Source: Pokkaliibacter plantistimulans (GTDB lineage Bacteria > Pseudomonadota > Gammaproteobacteria > Pseudomonadales > Balneatricaceae). Taken from it: a stretch of 64,000 nucleotides of DNA. A program made the position numbers and the translations under genes. The notes beneath the pieces were generated by a model. It did not search any database and was not told the DNA's origin. It saw nothing but the letters and a program-made list of their open reading frames with translations. Below, in pieces: positions 46,079-56,658 of this stretch; within the stretch, counting starts at the first letter, position 1, and the number at the start of each line of letters is the position of its first letter. Location: contig NZ_CP177354.1 of assembly GCF_046844695.1 (NCBI RefSeq), forward strand, positions 1,798,001-1,862,000, given 5' to 3'.

Positions 46079-49000
46079 CTATTGGTGGTAACGCAGCTTC
46101 GCTTGTCTCGAGATTACCCCAAGCGAGACTTGACCAATAAGCCCCTGATTACAAAATTCGTCGACGTAGTCTTTGATTGCGTGTGCAGTTTCGAGTGCCT
46201 TCTTGTCTTGAGGGACGTGCCCTGCGAGCGTCATTGGCATGACTACCAGGCACTTGGCCATCGCGCGTGAGATGGCCACGTTTGTCCTCTCTAGCTGCAT
46301 CAGGAACGCTTCCTCTCCCATGATCACGTCCGCGTCCCCGACACCAAAAGTCACGACGATTGTGTGCCGCTGACCACCCTGGAACTTTTCCACGGTATCA
46401 ACGGCCGAGTCGATCAAGTTCGGCGGATCAGACGGGAATATTGACCGCAGTTCGCGAACCACCAGGGCACGTTGAGCGCGATGCGGCGTCACGATTCCGA
46501 TGCACTGCCCCCAGAACTGATCGGGCGTAGGTGACGCATGCGTCACGGCACCTCGCCCATCAAGTTCCGCGCTCACTGTCTGCCTCAAGCACCAGGTCAA
46601 GGCGGCGACGATCTTTGCTTCGAAGGAATTGCTTTGGGACGATAGATCATCGTCATGGAGCAACGTCAGCACCTTCTTCGTGGGGTCAAGAATATCCGGC
46701 CACAGAGATGACCAAGGGAAGGCCCCTGGAAAACCTGATGCGGGAGTTGGCACCGCAGCCAAGAGATGAAGTGCCGTCGCGGCGTTTGACGCCTTCAACG
46801 TCGATCGGTAGCCGATCGTGCGGGCATAGGCAACAATGTCCTCCGCCGAGCGGTAGTTCTCTTCCAGCGGACATGGAACGATTTGGCTGCCAAACGGACG
46901 GTCGAGCAGGTATTTCTGGATGCTGCCCACCAGGTATTCGGCGCTCTTGGGTGGTTCAAGCGCCATGATTGGCGGCATCTGAAGATGATCACCAGCAATG
47001 ATCAGTCTCGCATCGTCTTTCAAGGTGGCCAGTGGCGAGATTGCATGAGTGACCTGAACCTGAGAGCTTTCATCGACAATCACGATGTCAAAAATCGGTG
47101 CAACATGGCGACCATAGGTCCACTCGGCGAGCTTGTACGCCTGCATCGTCGCCGTGGCGACAATCGTGACAACATCGGTTTTCGCCAGACTAGCAAGACA
47201 GTCCTGTGTTTCCTGATTGCCCTGGTTCAGGTTGAATGACTCAACGAGCAGATGTGACTTGCTTGCCGAGAACACCTTTGGGGTTTGCGAAGAGGAATAT
47301 CCAACAAAGACCTCAGCAGGACAGGTTGCATCGTTGTCTAACGCCTCAACAACACGACCAATAATCTCCTCAACAGCCTTGTACGTCGGCCCGGCGACCA
47401 GCAATTTCAATGGTTGCCCCCGCCGCACGGCATCATGCACAAGGCCGTGAATACATCCAGCTAGTGTCTGCGTTTTCCCGGTGCCTGGCGGCCCCCAGAC
47501 GATAGTCAGCCCTTTTTCTGCCGCCTGGGTGACAGCATCGGTCTGACTCTTGTTCAGGTTGTGCTTGGCCTTGGCGTAGGCTGCAACCGAAGAGGCCTGC
47601 GTCGCAGCTACGACGGATGTCGCGTGAAGAGTGTCGGCCTCCCAGAGTACGCGGGCAAGAGGGGTAACCGGGTCTGAGCCGGGGCGCGGAGGCCTCGCCC
47701 CCATCGCAGTGGCCGCATTGCTATCTGCCACCGCTATCGACGGGTTCCCTACTGCAGTGAGAATCCGCTTGACCGTCTCGTACCACTTGAACGAACCCTG
47801 GCCTTTGGTGATAAAGATGTCGTTCAGCAGATCAACAGTGGAGTTGGCCAGCAGATAAGGTACAAAAGCCGGTTCACGCCAGTTGGTTAGCTTCAGGACA
47901 GCCTTTTGCATGCCTCTGTCAAAGGACACAAGCGTTACGGAAAGTGCGGACCACAGCGGTGCGAGCAGCGTGTCGTTCTGCCCTGGGTAAAGCGGCGCGC
48001 CACCGGCGATCAGATCCCTTCCACGCTGCAACGGAAGCCCAGGATGACCTTCCTTGCCGAGAGCCAAATAGCCTTCGTTGTCGTCGAGCTTGGCTTCGGT
48101 GGACCCAGGAAGCACGTCGAATACGTACTCATTCGGGGTCCCTGTAGGTTGCCCGTTGGTGAGCCGAACCGCTTCGTAACTGGCCTCTAGTGCCTCGGCA
48201 TCAAGCGCCAGGCGCTGGTGGGACTCCAGCTTTCTGGTGTGATACTGCAATTCCTCCCACCAAACCCAAAGCTTGCTGTCGAACGCAACGTCGCGAGCGC
48301 CCTGAGGAATAGACAGTGTCAGCTTTGGAGCGTTTGCCTTGAGCTGCCCCTTGAAGTCCGTGCGCAGTCTCTCGACGATGCTGTTCAATGCCCGGCACTG
48401 TTTCTCCAGCGCATTGCCGAATTCCTGAATGACGGTGTTGCGTGGAACAGTAACGGACCCCCGTTTAATCGTGGTGACGTTGCTCCAAATCTCGTAAATG
48501 CGTTCCCGAGGAATGCCGTTGGTGAGGAATTCACGATAGAACGCATCACCCAGCCGAACTGGTCCAGGACCCGAATAGTAGGTTTCGACGGTATCGAACA
48601 GGGTGATCACATGAGGTGTAGGGGCAAAAACAACTCGCCGGACAATCTCATCAACGAAAACAACGCAGGGGCTGACTGCGCCATCGGGCTTTTCGATCAG
48701 TTCGTCGGCAGGGAAAAGCCAGGCCAGCGCCTTGGTCTTACGATTCGTCAGGCTCAATACACGTGGCAAATGCCGCCCCATCGCCGCACAAAGCTCTTCG
48801 AACTGTCGTTTCTCCCAGAACGCGATTTGTGCGGTTAGCTGGGTTCGTCCGGCAGCGCGAACAAATGTCTCAGCCTGATCAATCATGTCAGACAGTGTCG
48901 ACAGGAGCCCCTCCAAAGCCACCCACTCGTCAACCAGCGCCTTCTGATCCACGACAAAGCATTTCGTCGCAAACTGCCGGGGCGACTGTCCCGTCACATA

Positions 49001-50335
49001 GGCCGTCGCTCTACCAAGTATCGAAAGGCCAGTGAGCAACCCAGCGCTCGGATCGAAGTTGACCGCGATCGCCACATGGAGTTGTGGCGCTGGCGCCAAA
49101 CTCGCCAGCACAGCGGCGCTGTCCACCGTCGTAGCCGAAGAAATTAGTGCCTGCGCTCGCGCGGGGATACGGCTTCGTTCCTTTTTGAGATGACTGTGTT
49201 GCTGGAAGGCAGGATGTGCGGAGGGGGCGCTTGCCGCACCCGCCGTGTCCTGAATGGCATTAATCTGGAGCGTCTTTCTTGCACCTCGTGTCATACCCGC
49301 GATTTGGCTCAAGTGCCCAGTCAGCTTCGCTGCGGGGTAGCAGTAGTGGTTCGGCTGAGCCGCAATTCGCGCTTTGTCCTTCGCATTTGCCCACTTTTCG
49401 TGCCCCAACCAGTCGCAGGCACTACACCTGCCATCGACATGCCATTCAAGGTTCTGCCACCCGTTGGTTGATGCGTCGCCAACAGCGATGACCCGGAGCA
49501 AGTCCTCCCGGAAGAAATGCAGAACGGTGGGCAGATAGAAGCGCAAGTTGGCGTCTTCGCTATCGGCGATCAGCGCATTGAGATACTGAATCGCTGTCGC
49601 TGGGGATGTGCCCGACATCAACGCGTCGAGTTCAGACTGGCCTTGCTTGAATCGGGTCCACAGGTAGCTGCGAATCGTTACGAAATACTCATTCTGCAAC
49701 CTCTGGTCGGCGATCCAGTTCGCCAGAAAAAGTGCGTAAAGCGCGACTTCGGCGGAGTAGCTCGGATTAGCCTCGCTGGTGTGCTTTACATCAATGATGC
49801 TCAATGCACGCCGCGTCTCAGTTGCCGGGTCAATTCGCCGACGACATCCGTCTGGCCCCACCTCCTCGTCATCTGCTGTGGCCTGGCGCACGACGATGAT
49901 GTCAGGAATGAGCCCTGCGATTGGCGGCACCTGAGTGATCTGTCCGGGTTGCAGACCAATATTTGCCATCACGGCGTTCTGGAAGGAAGAGGGCTCGAAC
50001 TTCCCTTGCAGGATGATCGACGGCAAGGCTGTTACCTTGCCAAGCAACGACGCGAGCGGGGCCTTGACTGGTTTGTTTGCGCCTCCCTTGTCCGGCTGAT
50101 AGATGACCAGACTGCCGAACGCCTGAATCAACTGATCGTTGCGCTCATCCTCAAAATCCCGTCCTGCCGTTTGGAGGACACCGATTCCAGGACGTGCCTG
50201 CAACGGAACCGGCATGCCATGCGAATCAAGCTCCGAGTCTTCATGCAAAGACAGATAAAGTTCGCGATCGCACTTGGTCCGCAGGTACATGGACAAAGTG
50301 CTTTTGGAGATTCGTTTCTTTGCAGTGCTCGGCAT
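46079..50335 (-). CDS. RecB-like nuclease / SF1 (Dna2/UPF1-type) helicase fusion
   Basis: 1,418 residues. The N-terminal third is a RecB/Cas4-type nuclease: D145 in LIPDIIVV, D182-x-K184 in LSIIDVKHT, and SAEVALYALFL. Four cysteines, C22, C304, C307 and C332, are placed as in AddB/Dna2 iron-sulfur nucleases. The C-terminal third is an SF1 helicase: IVWGPPGTGKTQT (Walker A, K954), FDIVIVDESSQ (Walker B), LIIAGDHLQMPP, CPLEENYRS and TVEKFQGGQRHTIVVTF plus NVAISRA (motifs V-VI). The long middle has no motif I know. Last gene of the seven-gene leftward unit, 43 bases after the DUF262 gene. It should process DNA ends or single strands; a defence role is inferred from context. Confidence 0.85.
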   Translation of the reverse strand: MPSTAKKRISKSTLSMYLRTKCDRELYLSLHEDSELDSHGMPVPLQARPGIGVLQTAGRDFEDERNDQLIQAFGSLVIYQPDKGGANKPVKAPLASLLGKVTALPSIILQGKFEPSSFQNAVMANIGLQPGQITQVPPIAGLIPDIIVVRQATADDEEVGPDGCRRRIDPATETRRALSIIDVKHTSEANPSYSAEVALYALFLANWIADQRLQNEYFVTIRSYLWTRFKQGQSELDALMSGTSPATAIQYLNALIADSEDANLRFYLPTVLHFFREDLLRVIAVGDASTNGWQNLEWHVDGRCSACDWLGHEKWANAKDKARIAAQPNHYCYPAAKLTGHLSQIAGMTRGARKTLQINAIQDTAGAASAPSAHPAFQQHSHLKKERSRIPARAQALISSATTVDSAAVLASLAPAPQLHVAIAVNFDPSAGLLTGLSILGRATAYVTGQSPRQFATKCFVVDQKALVDEWVALEGLLSTLSDMIDQAETFVRAAGRTQLTAQIAFWEKRQFEELCAAMGRHLPRVLSLTNRKTKALAWLFPADELIEKPDGAVSPCVVFVDEIVRRVVFAPTPHVITLFDTVETYYSGPGPVRLGDAFYREFLTNGIPRERIYEIWSNVTTIKRGSVTVPRNTVIQEFGNALEKQCRALNSIVERLRTDFKGQLKANAPKLTLSIPQGARDVAFDSKLWVWWEELQYHTRKLESHQRLALDAEALEASYEAVRLTNGQPTGTPNEYVFDVLPGSTEAKLDDNEGYLALGKEGHPGLPLQRGRDLIAGGAPLYPGQNDTLLAPLWSALSVTLVSFDRGMQKAVLKLTNWREPAFVPYLLANSTVDLLNDIFITKGQGSFKWYETVKRILTAVGNPSIAVADSNAATAMGARPPRPGSDPVTPLARVLWEADTLHATSVVAATQASSVAAYAKAKHNLNKSQTDAVTQAAEKGLTIVWGPPGTGKTQTLAGCIHGLVHDAVRRGQPLKLLVAGPTYKAVEEIIGRVVEALDNDATCPAEVFVGYSSSQTPKVFSASKSHLLVESFNLNQGNQETQDCLASLAKTDVVTIVATATMQAYKLAEWTYGRHVAPIFDIVIVDESSQVQVTHAISPLATLKDDARLIIAGDHLQMPPIMALEPPKSAEYLVGSIQKYLLDRPFGSQIVPCPLEENYRSAEDIVAYARTIGYRSTLKASNAATALHLLAAVPTPASGFPGAFPWSSLWPDILDPTKKVLTLLHDDDLSSQSNSFEAKIVAALTWCLRQTVSAELDGRGAVTHASPTPDQFWGQCIGIVTPHRAQRALVVRELRSIFPSDPPNLIDSAVDTVEKFQGGQRHTIVVTFGVGDADVIMGEEAFLMQLERTNVAISRAMAKCLVVMPMTLAGHVPQDKKALETAHAIKDYVDEFCNQGLIGQVSLGVISRQAKLRYHQ

Positions 50336-50378
50336 ATCAGATCATTTCCAGACAATCAGGCATTTTTAGAGTCGACAA

Positions 50379-52478
50379 TCACTCAGTCACACGCTCATAC
50401 GCTTGTCGGACCACGTTGATCGCGGCCGGCACATCGTCTTGCGAGTCCAGGTTGTACAGCACTCCACCCGTTTCAGTTGCGCCGATGATGAAGGCGAATT
50501 CCGTGGCATCCCGGGCCCTGCCTGATGGATCTTCGCAGTCGGCAAAATCCATATTCAGCAAGAGGCTCAGCCGCTGCTTGCGCGGGATGATTTCGACGAA
50601 GAAATCTAACACGCGGTAGATGACGCTCCGATCATTGGGCAGCTCGACAACATCTTCACCAAATGCCTGGATCTGTGGACGTAAAGCCTCCAGTAAATTC
50701 TTTGCGATGTCATCCAGTTCCAGGTCCTCGATCCTGTAGTTGGCGGCAAAGGACTTGTGCTCCTCCAACTCCCGTTGCTTCACGGCCAGCAAATCGACAA
50801 CCAATGGTCGCCATACGGTCACGGCCTTCTCAGCGAGCAACTTGCCTCGCTGCTCGATGGTCGTGCCATCCCACGCCAATTGTTCGCGAATGAACTTGTT
50901 CAAGCGCAGCGGGCTCTCATCGAAACCACCGGCAATCGTTTTTTTCTCGGAAAATGGACGGTCGCTGTAAGTGGAGTTGTATCCGGTCAGCGTCAGATTG
51001 CCCAGGCGGTGCAGCCACGTTTCCTGTATTGCTTTCCAGTCGCTACCGAGCATCGTTCGCCATTCCGGACGAAGATCCTCGTTCTGCGGCATAACGTGCT
51101 CAATGGTGAAGTTCGAGGTATCGATGCGCTCCTTGCTGAAGTTCTCAAGCCGATCCAGCAGATAGAAGCAAGTTCGCATGTCGTAGACATCGCGGGTTTC
51201 GAGCGCCTCGCGAAATTCGGTATCGCTCGGAAAGCGGCGCTTTTTGCCTAGCCGATACAGCGCCACCTTTAAACTGAGCAACGGCTGGCTCTCGGTGATC
51301 CGATAGGCGAGGCTTGCGAATATTTGTCCGAGGCTGCGCGTTTGCATGTCGCACACTGAACGCCGGAACACAAAGCTTTCCAGCAACTCGACGGCCTCGA
51401 CGAATTCATCGGTACGCAGGGTCTTTGCTCGGTCATGAAAGTCGTAAAGCGTCAGCACGACCGGCGAAGCCACCTCGACCAGGGAACGCAGGCGGGCAAA
51501 TGCCTCCTTTAATGCCAGCTGCTTCTCCTGTCCGAGACTGAATGCCGTGTAGTAGCTGCCAAAGCGGCGCAAGTCGCTGAGAATGCCATCGACACCACGC
51601 TTTTCGACAGTACGGGAGAAGTAGCTGCGGAACTCGTGATAGATCTCGGCCGCCTTCAATGGCGTGCCGGGACGCAGTTGCAGCGTCAGAAAATCCTTCA
51701 CGAATTTATCGAACTCGGTACGGTAGCGCCGCCCGAAAGCCTGCTCGATCGGCTGCCAGTGTTCTTCGTAGAGCTGAGTCTGGGAGGACTCATCCAGTCG
51801 CATCAGTACGAAATTTCGAATCAGATCGGCCTGAGTCAAATCCACCCCAGTAGAGTTCAGGCTCTCAAAGATCATTTGCGGGTCATCTTGGCCGCGCGTC
51901 AGACTCACGTCCACGACCACCAGCTTCTTGATGCCGTTGTAGACGGTTTGCACGTCTGCCTGGGCGACCAAATCACGCAGGAACAGGAAGTTCTCCTTCA
52001 CCCGTTCCGAGACGGCCTCTGGCAACGTCTTTCCATCCAAAAGCGCAATCAGCGTTTCGTGATCTGTCCGGCGCAGATGCAGCTTGTGCCGCCGCTCCCC
52101 CTTGCCGTGCCGGTTGCGCAGGTAATAGTCGTCCAGCTCATCAGGCGTCGCTTCCTCCTCTCCCTGACCTGAGTTTCCAGGAAGCTGTGCCATCTGGTCA
52201 CGAAGCGCGATCAACAAAAGCGTCAGCGTAGTAAGGCGTTGTTGGCCGTCGATCAACAGCCAACGAGTGATGGTGGCTGTGTTGTCCTCAGCCGCGACAT
52301 AGACCACTGAGCCAAGGAAGTGCCCCTTCACATTTGGGTCGCTACCGACGCGAATCACATCCTTCCACAGTTGCTGGCAGTGCTTCGTGCCCCAGCTGTA
52401 GTCGCGCTGAAAGATCGGCACGATGAATTGCTTCGCGCCCTGCAGCAGATTGGTAACCAGCGTGTCTTCTGCTTTCAT
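50379..52478 (-). CDS. DUF262-DUF1524-DUF5655 protein (GmrSD-like)
   Basis: 699 residues. PIFQRDYSWG (21-30) and LLIDGQQRLTTL (75-86) are the ParB-like DUF262 nucleotidase motifs; TIEHVMPQN (458-466) and HRLGNLTLTGYN (490-501) form the HNH nuclease of DUF1524. The C-terminus (residues about 600-699, NLLEALRPQIQAFG, IPRKQRLSLLLNM) matches DUF5655. GmrSD-type enzymes cut phage DNA carrying modified cytosines; whether this one does so is unknown. Nine bases after hsdR, so it is co-transcribed with the type I system. Confidence 0.88.
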   Translation of the reverse strand: MKAEDTLVTNLLQGAKQFIVPIFQRDYSWGTKHCQQLWKDVIRVGSDPNVKGHFLGSVVYVAAEDNTATITRWLLIDGQQRLTTLTLLLIALRDQMAQLPGNSGQGEEEATPDELDDYYLRNRHGKGERRHKLHLRRTDHETLIALLDGKTLPEAVSERVKENFLFLRDLVAQADVQTVYNGIKKLVVVDVSLTRGQDDPQMIFESLNSTGVDLTQADLIRNFVLMRLDESSQTQLYEEHWQPIEQAFGRRYRTEFDKFVKDFLTLQLRPGTPLKAAEIYHEFRSYFSRTVEKRGVDGILSDLRRFGSYYTAFSLGQEKQLALKEAFARLRSLVEVASPVVLTLYDFHDRAKTLRTDEFVEAVELLESFVFRRSVCDMQTRSLGQIFASLAYRITESQPLLSLKVALYRLGKKRRFPSDTEFREALETRDVYDMRTCFYLLDRLENFSKERIDTSNFTIEHVMPQNEDLRPEWRTMLGSDWKAIQETWLHRLGNLTLTGYNSTYSDRPFSEKKTIAGGFDESPLRLNKFIREQLAWDGTTIEQRGKLLAEKAVTVWRPLVVDLLAVKQRELEEHKSFAANYRIEDLELDDIAKNLLEALRPQIQAFGEDVVELPNDRSVIYRVLDFFVEIIPRKQRLSLLLNMDFADCEDPSGRARDATEFAFIIGATETGGVLYNLDSQDDVPAAINVVRQAYERVTE

Positions 52479-52487
52479 GCTCGGGCC

Positions 52488-55463
52488 TCAGTAATACTGC
52501 CGGATATAGCTATACGCTTTCTCGAACAGCTCTTCATCGGCATGCAGCTTGTACTTGAAGAGCGACTTCCGTAGCGCCTTCTTGATCTCGCGCTCGCCGG
52601 CCAGTGTGTCCTGCCAACCGGGGAAGCACACCAAGCGCACGATCTCGTCGATGTCGGCCACCACGCGTTCAACCATGATCGGTGTTTCGGCGGTTTTGAC
52701 CTCGTTGAAGAGATCCGTCAGTGCCGCCTTGCCGCGATCCTCATCTTCCTCGGGTGGCACTTCCTTCTCGGCCTGGAGCACTTCCTTGGCCAGTTGCAGC
52801 AGTTGCTTGAGGAATTCGACACTGTTCAGCACGCCGGACTCGAAGCGATCCCGCAGAGCATCGAGCCGTTCCGACAGCGCCTTGAATTTCGGATTGCCAA
52901 GATGCTTGCGCAGTCGCCGCGCCACCTTGATCTCGATCTCCTTGGCTTTCTTCGGGTCGGGATTAGAGAGCACCGCCTCCAGCAGATCGGCATCCAGCAC
53001 CAGCGTATCAAGGTCATCGCGCACGGCATCGACATGCACGTTCTGATGGATCAGCTCGATGGTCTTGGCCCCAAGGGAATGCCAGATCAGCTTGCCGTGG
53101 CCGCTGGAGGGCTGCACCGACTGGTACACCTGCGAGAGCCACTTGTAGTCCTTCTCGTATTCGCCGAGGATCGGATCTGGCGAGATGGCCTCCCATAGTT
53201 TGTTAAGCAGGCTGAACTCGACCGCGAAGTTGTCGCGCACCTCGTTGTTGGGCAGGCATTGCTGGGCGGCGATCAGTCCCTCGTAACCCTCGATGGTGCG
53301 ATCCACGCCGGCAAAGAAAGCCAAGCATTTCTGCATCGCCTCCGGCAGCCGGTCCTTAAGTTCCTGAATATTCGACACCACCGCCGTGACGCTCTTGTCG
53401 TCGAACTCCAGCGCCTTGGCCACGTCGTCGAAGATGCCGAGGTAATCCACGATCAGGCCATGGGTCTTCTGCTCGGAGTAGGTGCGGTTCACCCGGCAGA
53501 TGGCCTGGAGCAGCGTGTGGTCGCGCAGCGGCTTGTCCAGATACATCGCCTGCAGGATGGGCGCGTCGAAGCCGGTCAGCAGTTTCGAGGTGACGATGAT
53601 CAGTTTGAGCGGATCGTTGGGGTCGCGGAAGCGGTCGAGCAACCGCTCTTCCTCATCCCGCGTGCGGGCGTAGGCCTTGTACTGCGGCTCGTTGGCGTTC
53701 ACCGTCATCACGATGTCGGAGGACTCCGGCGGCAGCAGCTTGCCCAGCTCCTGCTTGTAGAGCAAACAGGATTCGCGGTCGAAGGTGACGATCTGGCCCT
53801 TGAAGCCGTTCGGCTCCACCTTGCTCTGGAAGTGCTGGACGATGTCCTCGCACACGCGCCGGATGCGTTCCGGCGTCTTGACCAGGACTGCCATCTTGGC
53901 GGCAGTCTTGCCGAGGTTGTCGCGGTCAAGGTCGGAGAGGCCGCCGGTCATCTCCTTAAAGGCGGCGTCGATGGCTGCCTTGTCGATGTGCAGCTCCAGC
54001 AGGCGCGGCTCGAAGTGCAGCTTCAGTGTCGCGCCGTCGCGGATCGACTCCTCGAAGCCGTAGCGGCTCAGGTAACCCTTGTCATCCTCCTCCGCGCCGA
54101 AGGCGTAGAAGGTGTTGCGATCGAAACGATTGATCGGCGTACCGGTCAGGCCGAACAAGAAAGCATTCGGTAGCGCATCACGCATCTTGCGGCCGAGGTC
54201 GCCTTCCTGGGTGCGGTGCGCTTCGTCCACCAAGGCGATGATGTTGCCGCGATCATTCAGCACACCATCGGCTTCGCCGAACTTGAAGATCGTCGTGATG
54301 ATGATCTTGCGCACGTCCTGCGCCAGCAGTTGGCGCAGCTTGTCGCGGGAGTCGGCCTTCTCGAGGTTGGGGATATCGGCCCCGGTGAAGGTGCCGGTGA
54401 TCTGGGTATCGAGATCAACACGGTCGACCACAATCAGCACCGTGGGATTCTTCAAGCGCGGATGCAGGCGCAGCTTCTGCGCCGCGAACACCATCAGCAG
54501 CGACTTGCCTGACCCCTGGAAATGCCAGATCAGGCCCTTCTTCGGATAGCCGGCCAGCACCCGCTCGACGATCTTGTTGGCCGCCTCGTACTGCTGATAG
54601 CGGCAGATGATCTTGATGCGCTGCTTTTTCTTGTTGGTGGCGAACAGGGTGAAGTTGGCCAGGATGTCGAGCACAACATGGGGCCGCAGCATGCTCTCGG
54701 CAGCCAGTTTCAAGCCCTTCAGCGGATGCTTGAGCGCATCGCCGTCATCCTCCAGGTTCCACGGCCCCCAATCCTTAATAGGCAGTCCGAGCGAGCCGTA
54801 GCGATATTCCTTCCCTTCGGTGGCCACCGAGAACACATTGCAGACGAACAGCTCCGGCACGTGCTTCTCGTAATCGTCGTGCACCTGCAACGCGCCATCC
54901 ACCCAGCTCACCGCCGAGCGCGTCGGCGTCTTGGCCTCGATCAAAACCAGCGGCAGGCCGTTGACCAGCAGGACCAGATCGGCGCGACGCTCGGCGCTGC
55001 CGGCGCGGAAGGTGAACTGCTGGGTGACGACGTACTGGTTCTGGTCGAGGTTGTCGAAATCGATCAGGCGAACCGGCACATGCTCATTGTTCTGGCCGAA
55101 GGGCATGGAACGCTCCCCCCTGAGCCAAGCCGTGAATTCCTCGTTGGCGCGGATTAGACCATCGGAGCGCACCGCTAGCACAATAGCGCGCAGCTTGTAG
55201 AGCACCTCGTCGGCGCGATCGGGCTGGGCGGCAATTTCCGGATTGAGGCGAATCAGCGCCTCGCGCACCCAGGACTCAATCAGTACGTCCTGGTTCTGGC
55301 GCGGGATGTCGGCACTGGCGACACGGAGCCAGCCGATCCCCTTGTGGCTGCGGCCGTAGGTGGCTTCTGGCTCCTGTACGACATTGGTCGGGACGGACTT
55401 TGTCGGGCCGGAGAGCAGGTCGTAGAGGTAGGCTTCGACGGTGTTGGATTCAGTGAAACCCAT
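52488..55463 (-). CDS. hsdR: Type I restriction enzyme, R subunit
   Basis: 991 residues from ATG 55463, selected because GGGGGAAG lies seven bases before it and it leaves one base after the hsdS stop. Nuclease site D162 ... E176-x-K178 (RRADLVLLVNGLPLVLIEAKT). Motor: HFQGSGKSLLM (Walker A, 316-321), LVDEAHRTQ (412-419), GLTGTP, SKLLTGFDAP and QAICRVNR. The last 200 residues are the helical C-terminal part. It cuts unmodified DNA far from the recognition site after ATP-driven translocation. Complete by eye. Confidence 0.94.
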   Translation of the reverse strand: MGFTESNTVEAYLYDLLSGPTKSVPTNVVQEPEATYGRSHKGIGWLRVASADIPRQNQDVLIESWVREALIRLNPEIAAQPDRADEVLYKLRAIVLAVRSDGLIRANEEFTAWLRGERSMPFGQNNEHVPVRLIDFDNLDQNQYVVTQQFTFRAGSAERRADLVLLVNGLPLVLIEAKTPTRSAVSWVDGALQVHDDYEKHVPELFVCNVFSVATEGKEYRYGSLGLPIKDWGPWNLEDDGDALKHPLKGLKLAAESMLRPHVVLDILANFTLFATNKKKQRIKIICRYQQYEAANKIVERVLAGYPKKGLIWHFQGSGKSLLMVFAAQKLRLHPRLKNPTVLIVVDRVDLDTQITGTFTGADIPNLEKADSRDKLRQLLAQDVRKIIITTIFKFGEADGVLNDRGNIIALVDEAHRTQEGDLGRKMRDALPNAFLFGLTGTPINRFDRNTFYAFGAEEDDKGYLSRYGFEESIRDGATLKLHFEPRLLELHIDKAAIDAAFKEMTGGLSDLDRDNLGKTAAKMAVLVKTPERIRRVCEDIVQHFQSKVEPNGFKGQIVTFDRESCLLYKQELGKLLPPESSDIVMTVNANEPQYKAYARTRDEEERLLDRFRDPNDPLKLIIVTSKLLTGFDAPILQAMYLDKPLRDHTLLQAICRVNRTYSEQKTHGLIVDYLGIFDDVAKALEFDDKSVTAVVSNIQELKDRLPEAMQKCLAFFAGVDRTIEGYEGLIAAQQCLPNNEVRDNFAVEFSLLNKLWEAISPDPILGEYEKDYKWLSQVYQSVQPSSGHGKLIWHSLGAKTIELIHQNVHVDAVRDDLDTLVLDADLLEAVLSNPDPKKAKEIEIKVARRLRKHLGNPKFKALSERLDALRDRFESGVLNSVEFLKQLLQLAKEVLQAEKEVPPEEDEDRGKAALTDLFNEVKTAETPIMVERVVADIDEIVRLVCFPGWQDTLAGEREIKKALRKSLFKYKLHADEELFEKAYSYIRQYY

Positions 55464-55464
55464 C

Positions 55465-56658
55465 TCAAACTTCCCCCATGAGTTCATTTACCAAGTGCGA
55501 CTGCATCGCCCTTGATATTCCAATCCGATCTCTAAAGGCTGAAATTGCTTGGTCGAGTTCGGCGCATTGCGCGGCGATTTGGCGTTGCGTTCTCAGTGGC
55601 GGAATTGGAATCTCGTACTTGGCCAAGTGCTGCCAGAAGAGGTGCTTTACCTTGCTGCCCTCGCAGTTGGCATGCGCATGCTGTCGGAATCGGGAAGTCT
55701 GAAGTGCCCTGAAAAGGTACTCTGGTAGCAACGCAGATTCGTTACAGTGAAAACGGCCAATCCGCTGATTGAGGAGGCTTTCATCACCCTCTCTGGCGAG
55801 ACATACCCGCCCCATGAAGCCGTCGTCAAGAGATTGGGCGGTGAGATTTATAACGACATCACCCGGAGCAATCAGGAAGTCTGAAGCAGTACTCGCCCAA
55901 CTCGGGTCGAGGGATACTGTTTTCTCCACACCCCAATAGAAATAGCCAGATATACCAAGATTCCCTGGCCGCAGTAGCTTTACTCCATTGTCCCCATATT
56001 CATTGCCGGGAAACGGCCGCCCGTTTTGCATGCTGGCCACAGTTTCTAAGCGCGCAATATTCCACCCATGAGTCATTGAAAATGCATGGTCGATGGTGGA
56101 CCTGCGCGCAACCTCTAGGGCATCGAGGGCTTCTGTTTGGGTCTCAACTGTTTCTGTAGCAGCACGCAGCACCTCTACGATCCGCACCTGTTCTTCCGGC
56201 GGAGGCAACGCGAACTCAAATCGCGCCAAATCAGAGAAGTTGATATACGGATTTACTGAGCCTTTGGAGTTCTTGACGGAGAACTCGTTAAAAGCACCCG
56301 TTTGCATGAGGAACGGAAGAAACTCGGGCAGTAACTCCTCCGCATTCTTTGGCTCAATCACAAAGGTAGTGTTGGCGCAGATGCCATCGAAGTCTGCGAC
56401 AGCCACCTTACGGAGGTAGGTTCGCCGAGATCCGTAAAGCACTTGCCCTGGCCGGAAGCGCATATGAAATGCTGGCCCGAGATAGCCACTGCCGATCTCA
56501 CCCCAGCGACGGATTCGCAAATCGTCGGTATCCATGTGGTCACCGGCGACGTAGCGCTCCAGCCCTGAAGTCTCTGGCTCAACCTTTTCCTTAACTTGGC
56601 GCACCACGTCGCCGAACTTCACTTGGCGCCAGCCTGGCTTTTGGACCTTATCAAGCAC
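55465..56658 (-). CDS. hsdS: Type I restriction enzyme, specificity subunit
   Basis: 397 residues with two target recognition domains, each followed by a long helical spacer. TRD1 ends with FALPPPEEQVRIVEVLRAATETVETQTEAL, TRD2 with YEIPIPPLRTQRQIAAQCAELDQAISAFR; the conserved P-P-x-x-E/T-Q-x-x-I turn is visible in both. I start at the GTG at 56658 (LDKVQKPGWRQVKFGDVV) because GAGGAGG lies six bases upstream; it overlaps the hsdM stop by eight bases. The upstream extension in the open frame is unlikely. Recognition sequence cannot be read from the protein. Confidence 0.92.
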   Translation of the reverse strand: MLDKVQKPGWRQVKFGDVVRQVKEKVEPETSGLERYVAGDHMDTDDLRIRRWGEIGSGYLGPAFHMRFRPGQVLYGSRRTYLRKVAVADFDGICANTTFVIEPKNAEELLPEFLPFLMQTGAFNEFSVKNSKGSVNPYINFSDLARFEFALPPPEEQVRIVEVLRAATETVETQTEALDALEVARRSTIDHAFSMTHGWNIARLETVASMQNGRPFPGNEYGDNGVKLLRPGNLGISGYFYWGVEKTVSLDPSWASTASDFLIAPGDVVINLTAQSLDDGFMGRVCLAREGDESLLNQRIGRFHCNESALLPEYLFRALQTSRFRQHAHANCEGSKVKHLFWQHLAKYEIPIPPLRTQRQIAAQCAELDQAISAFRDRIGISRAMQSHLVNELMGEV

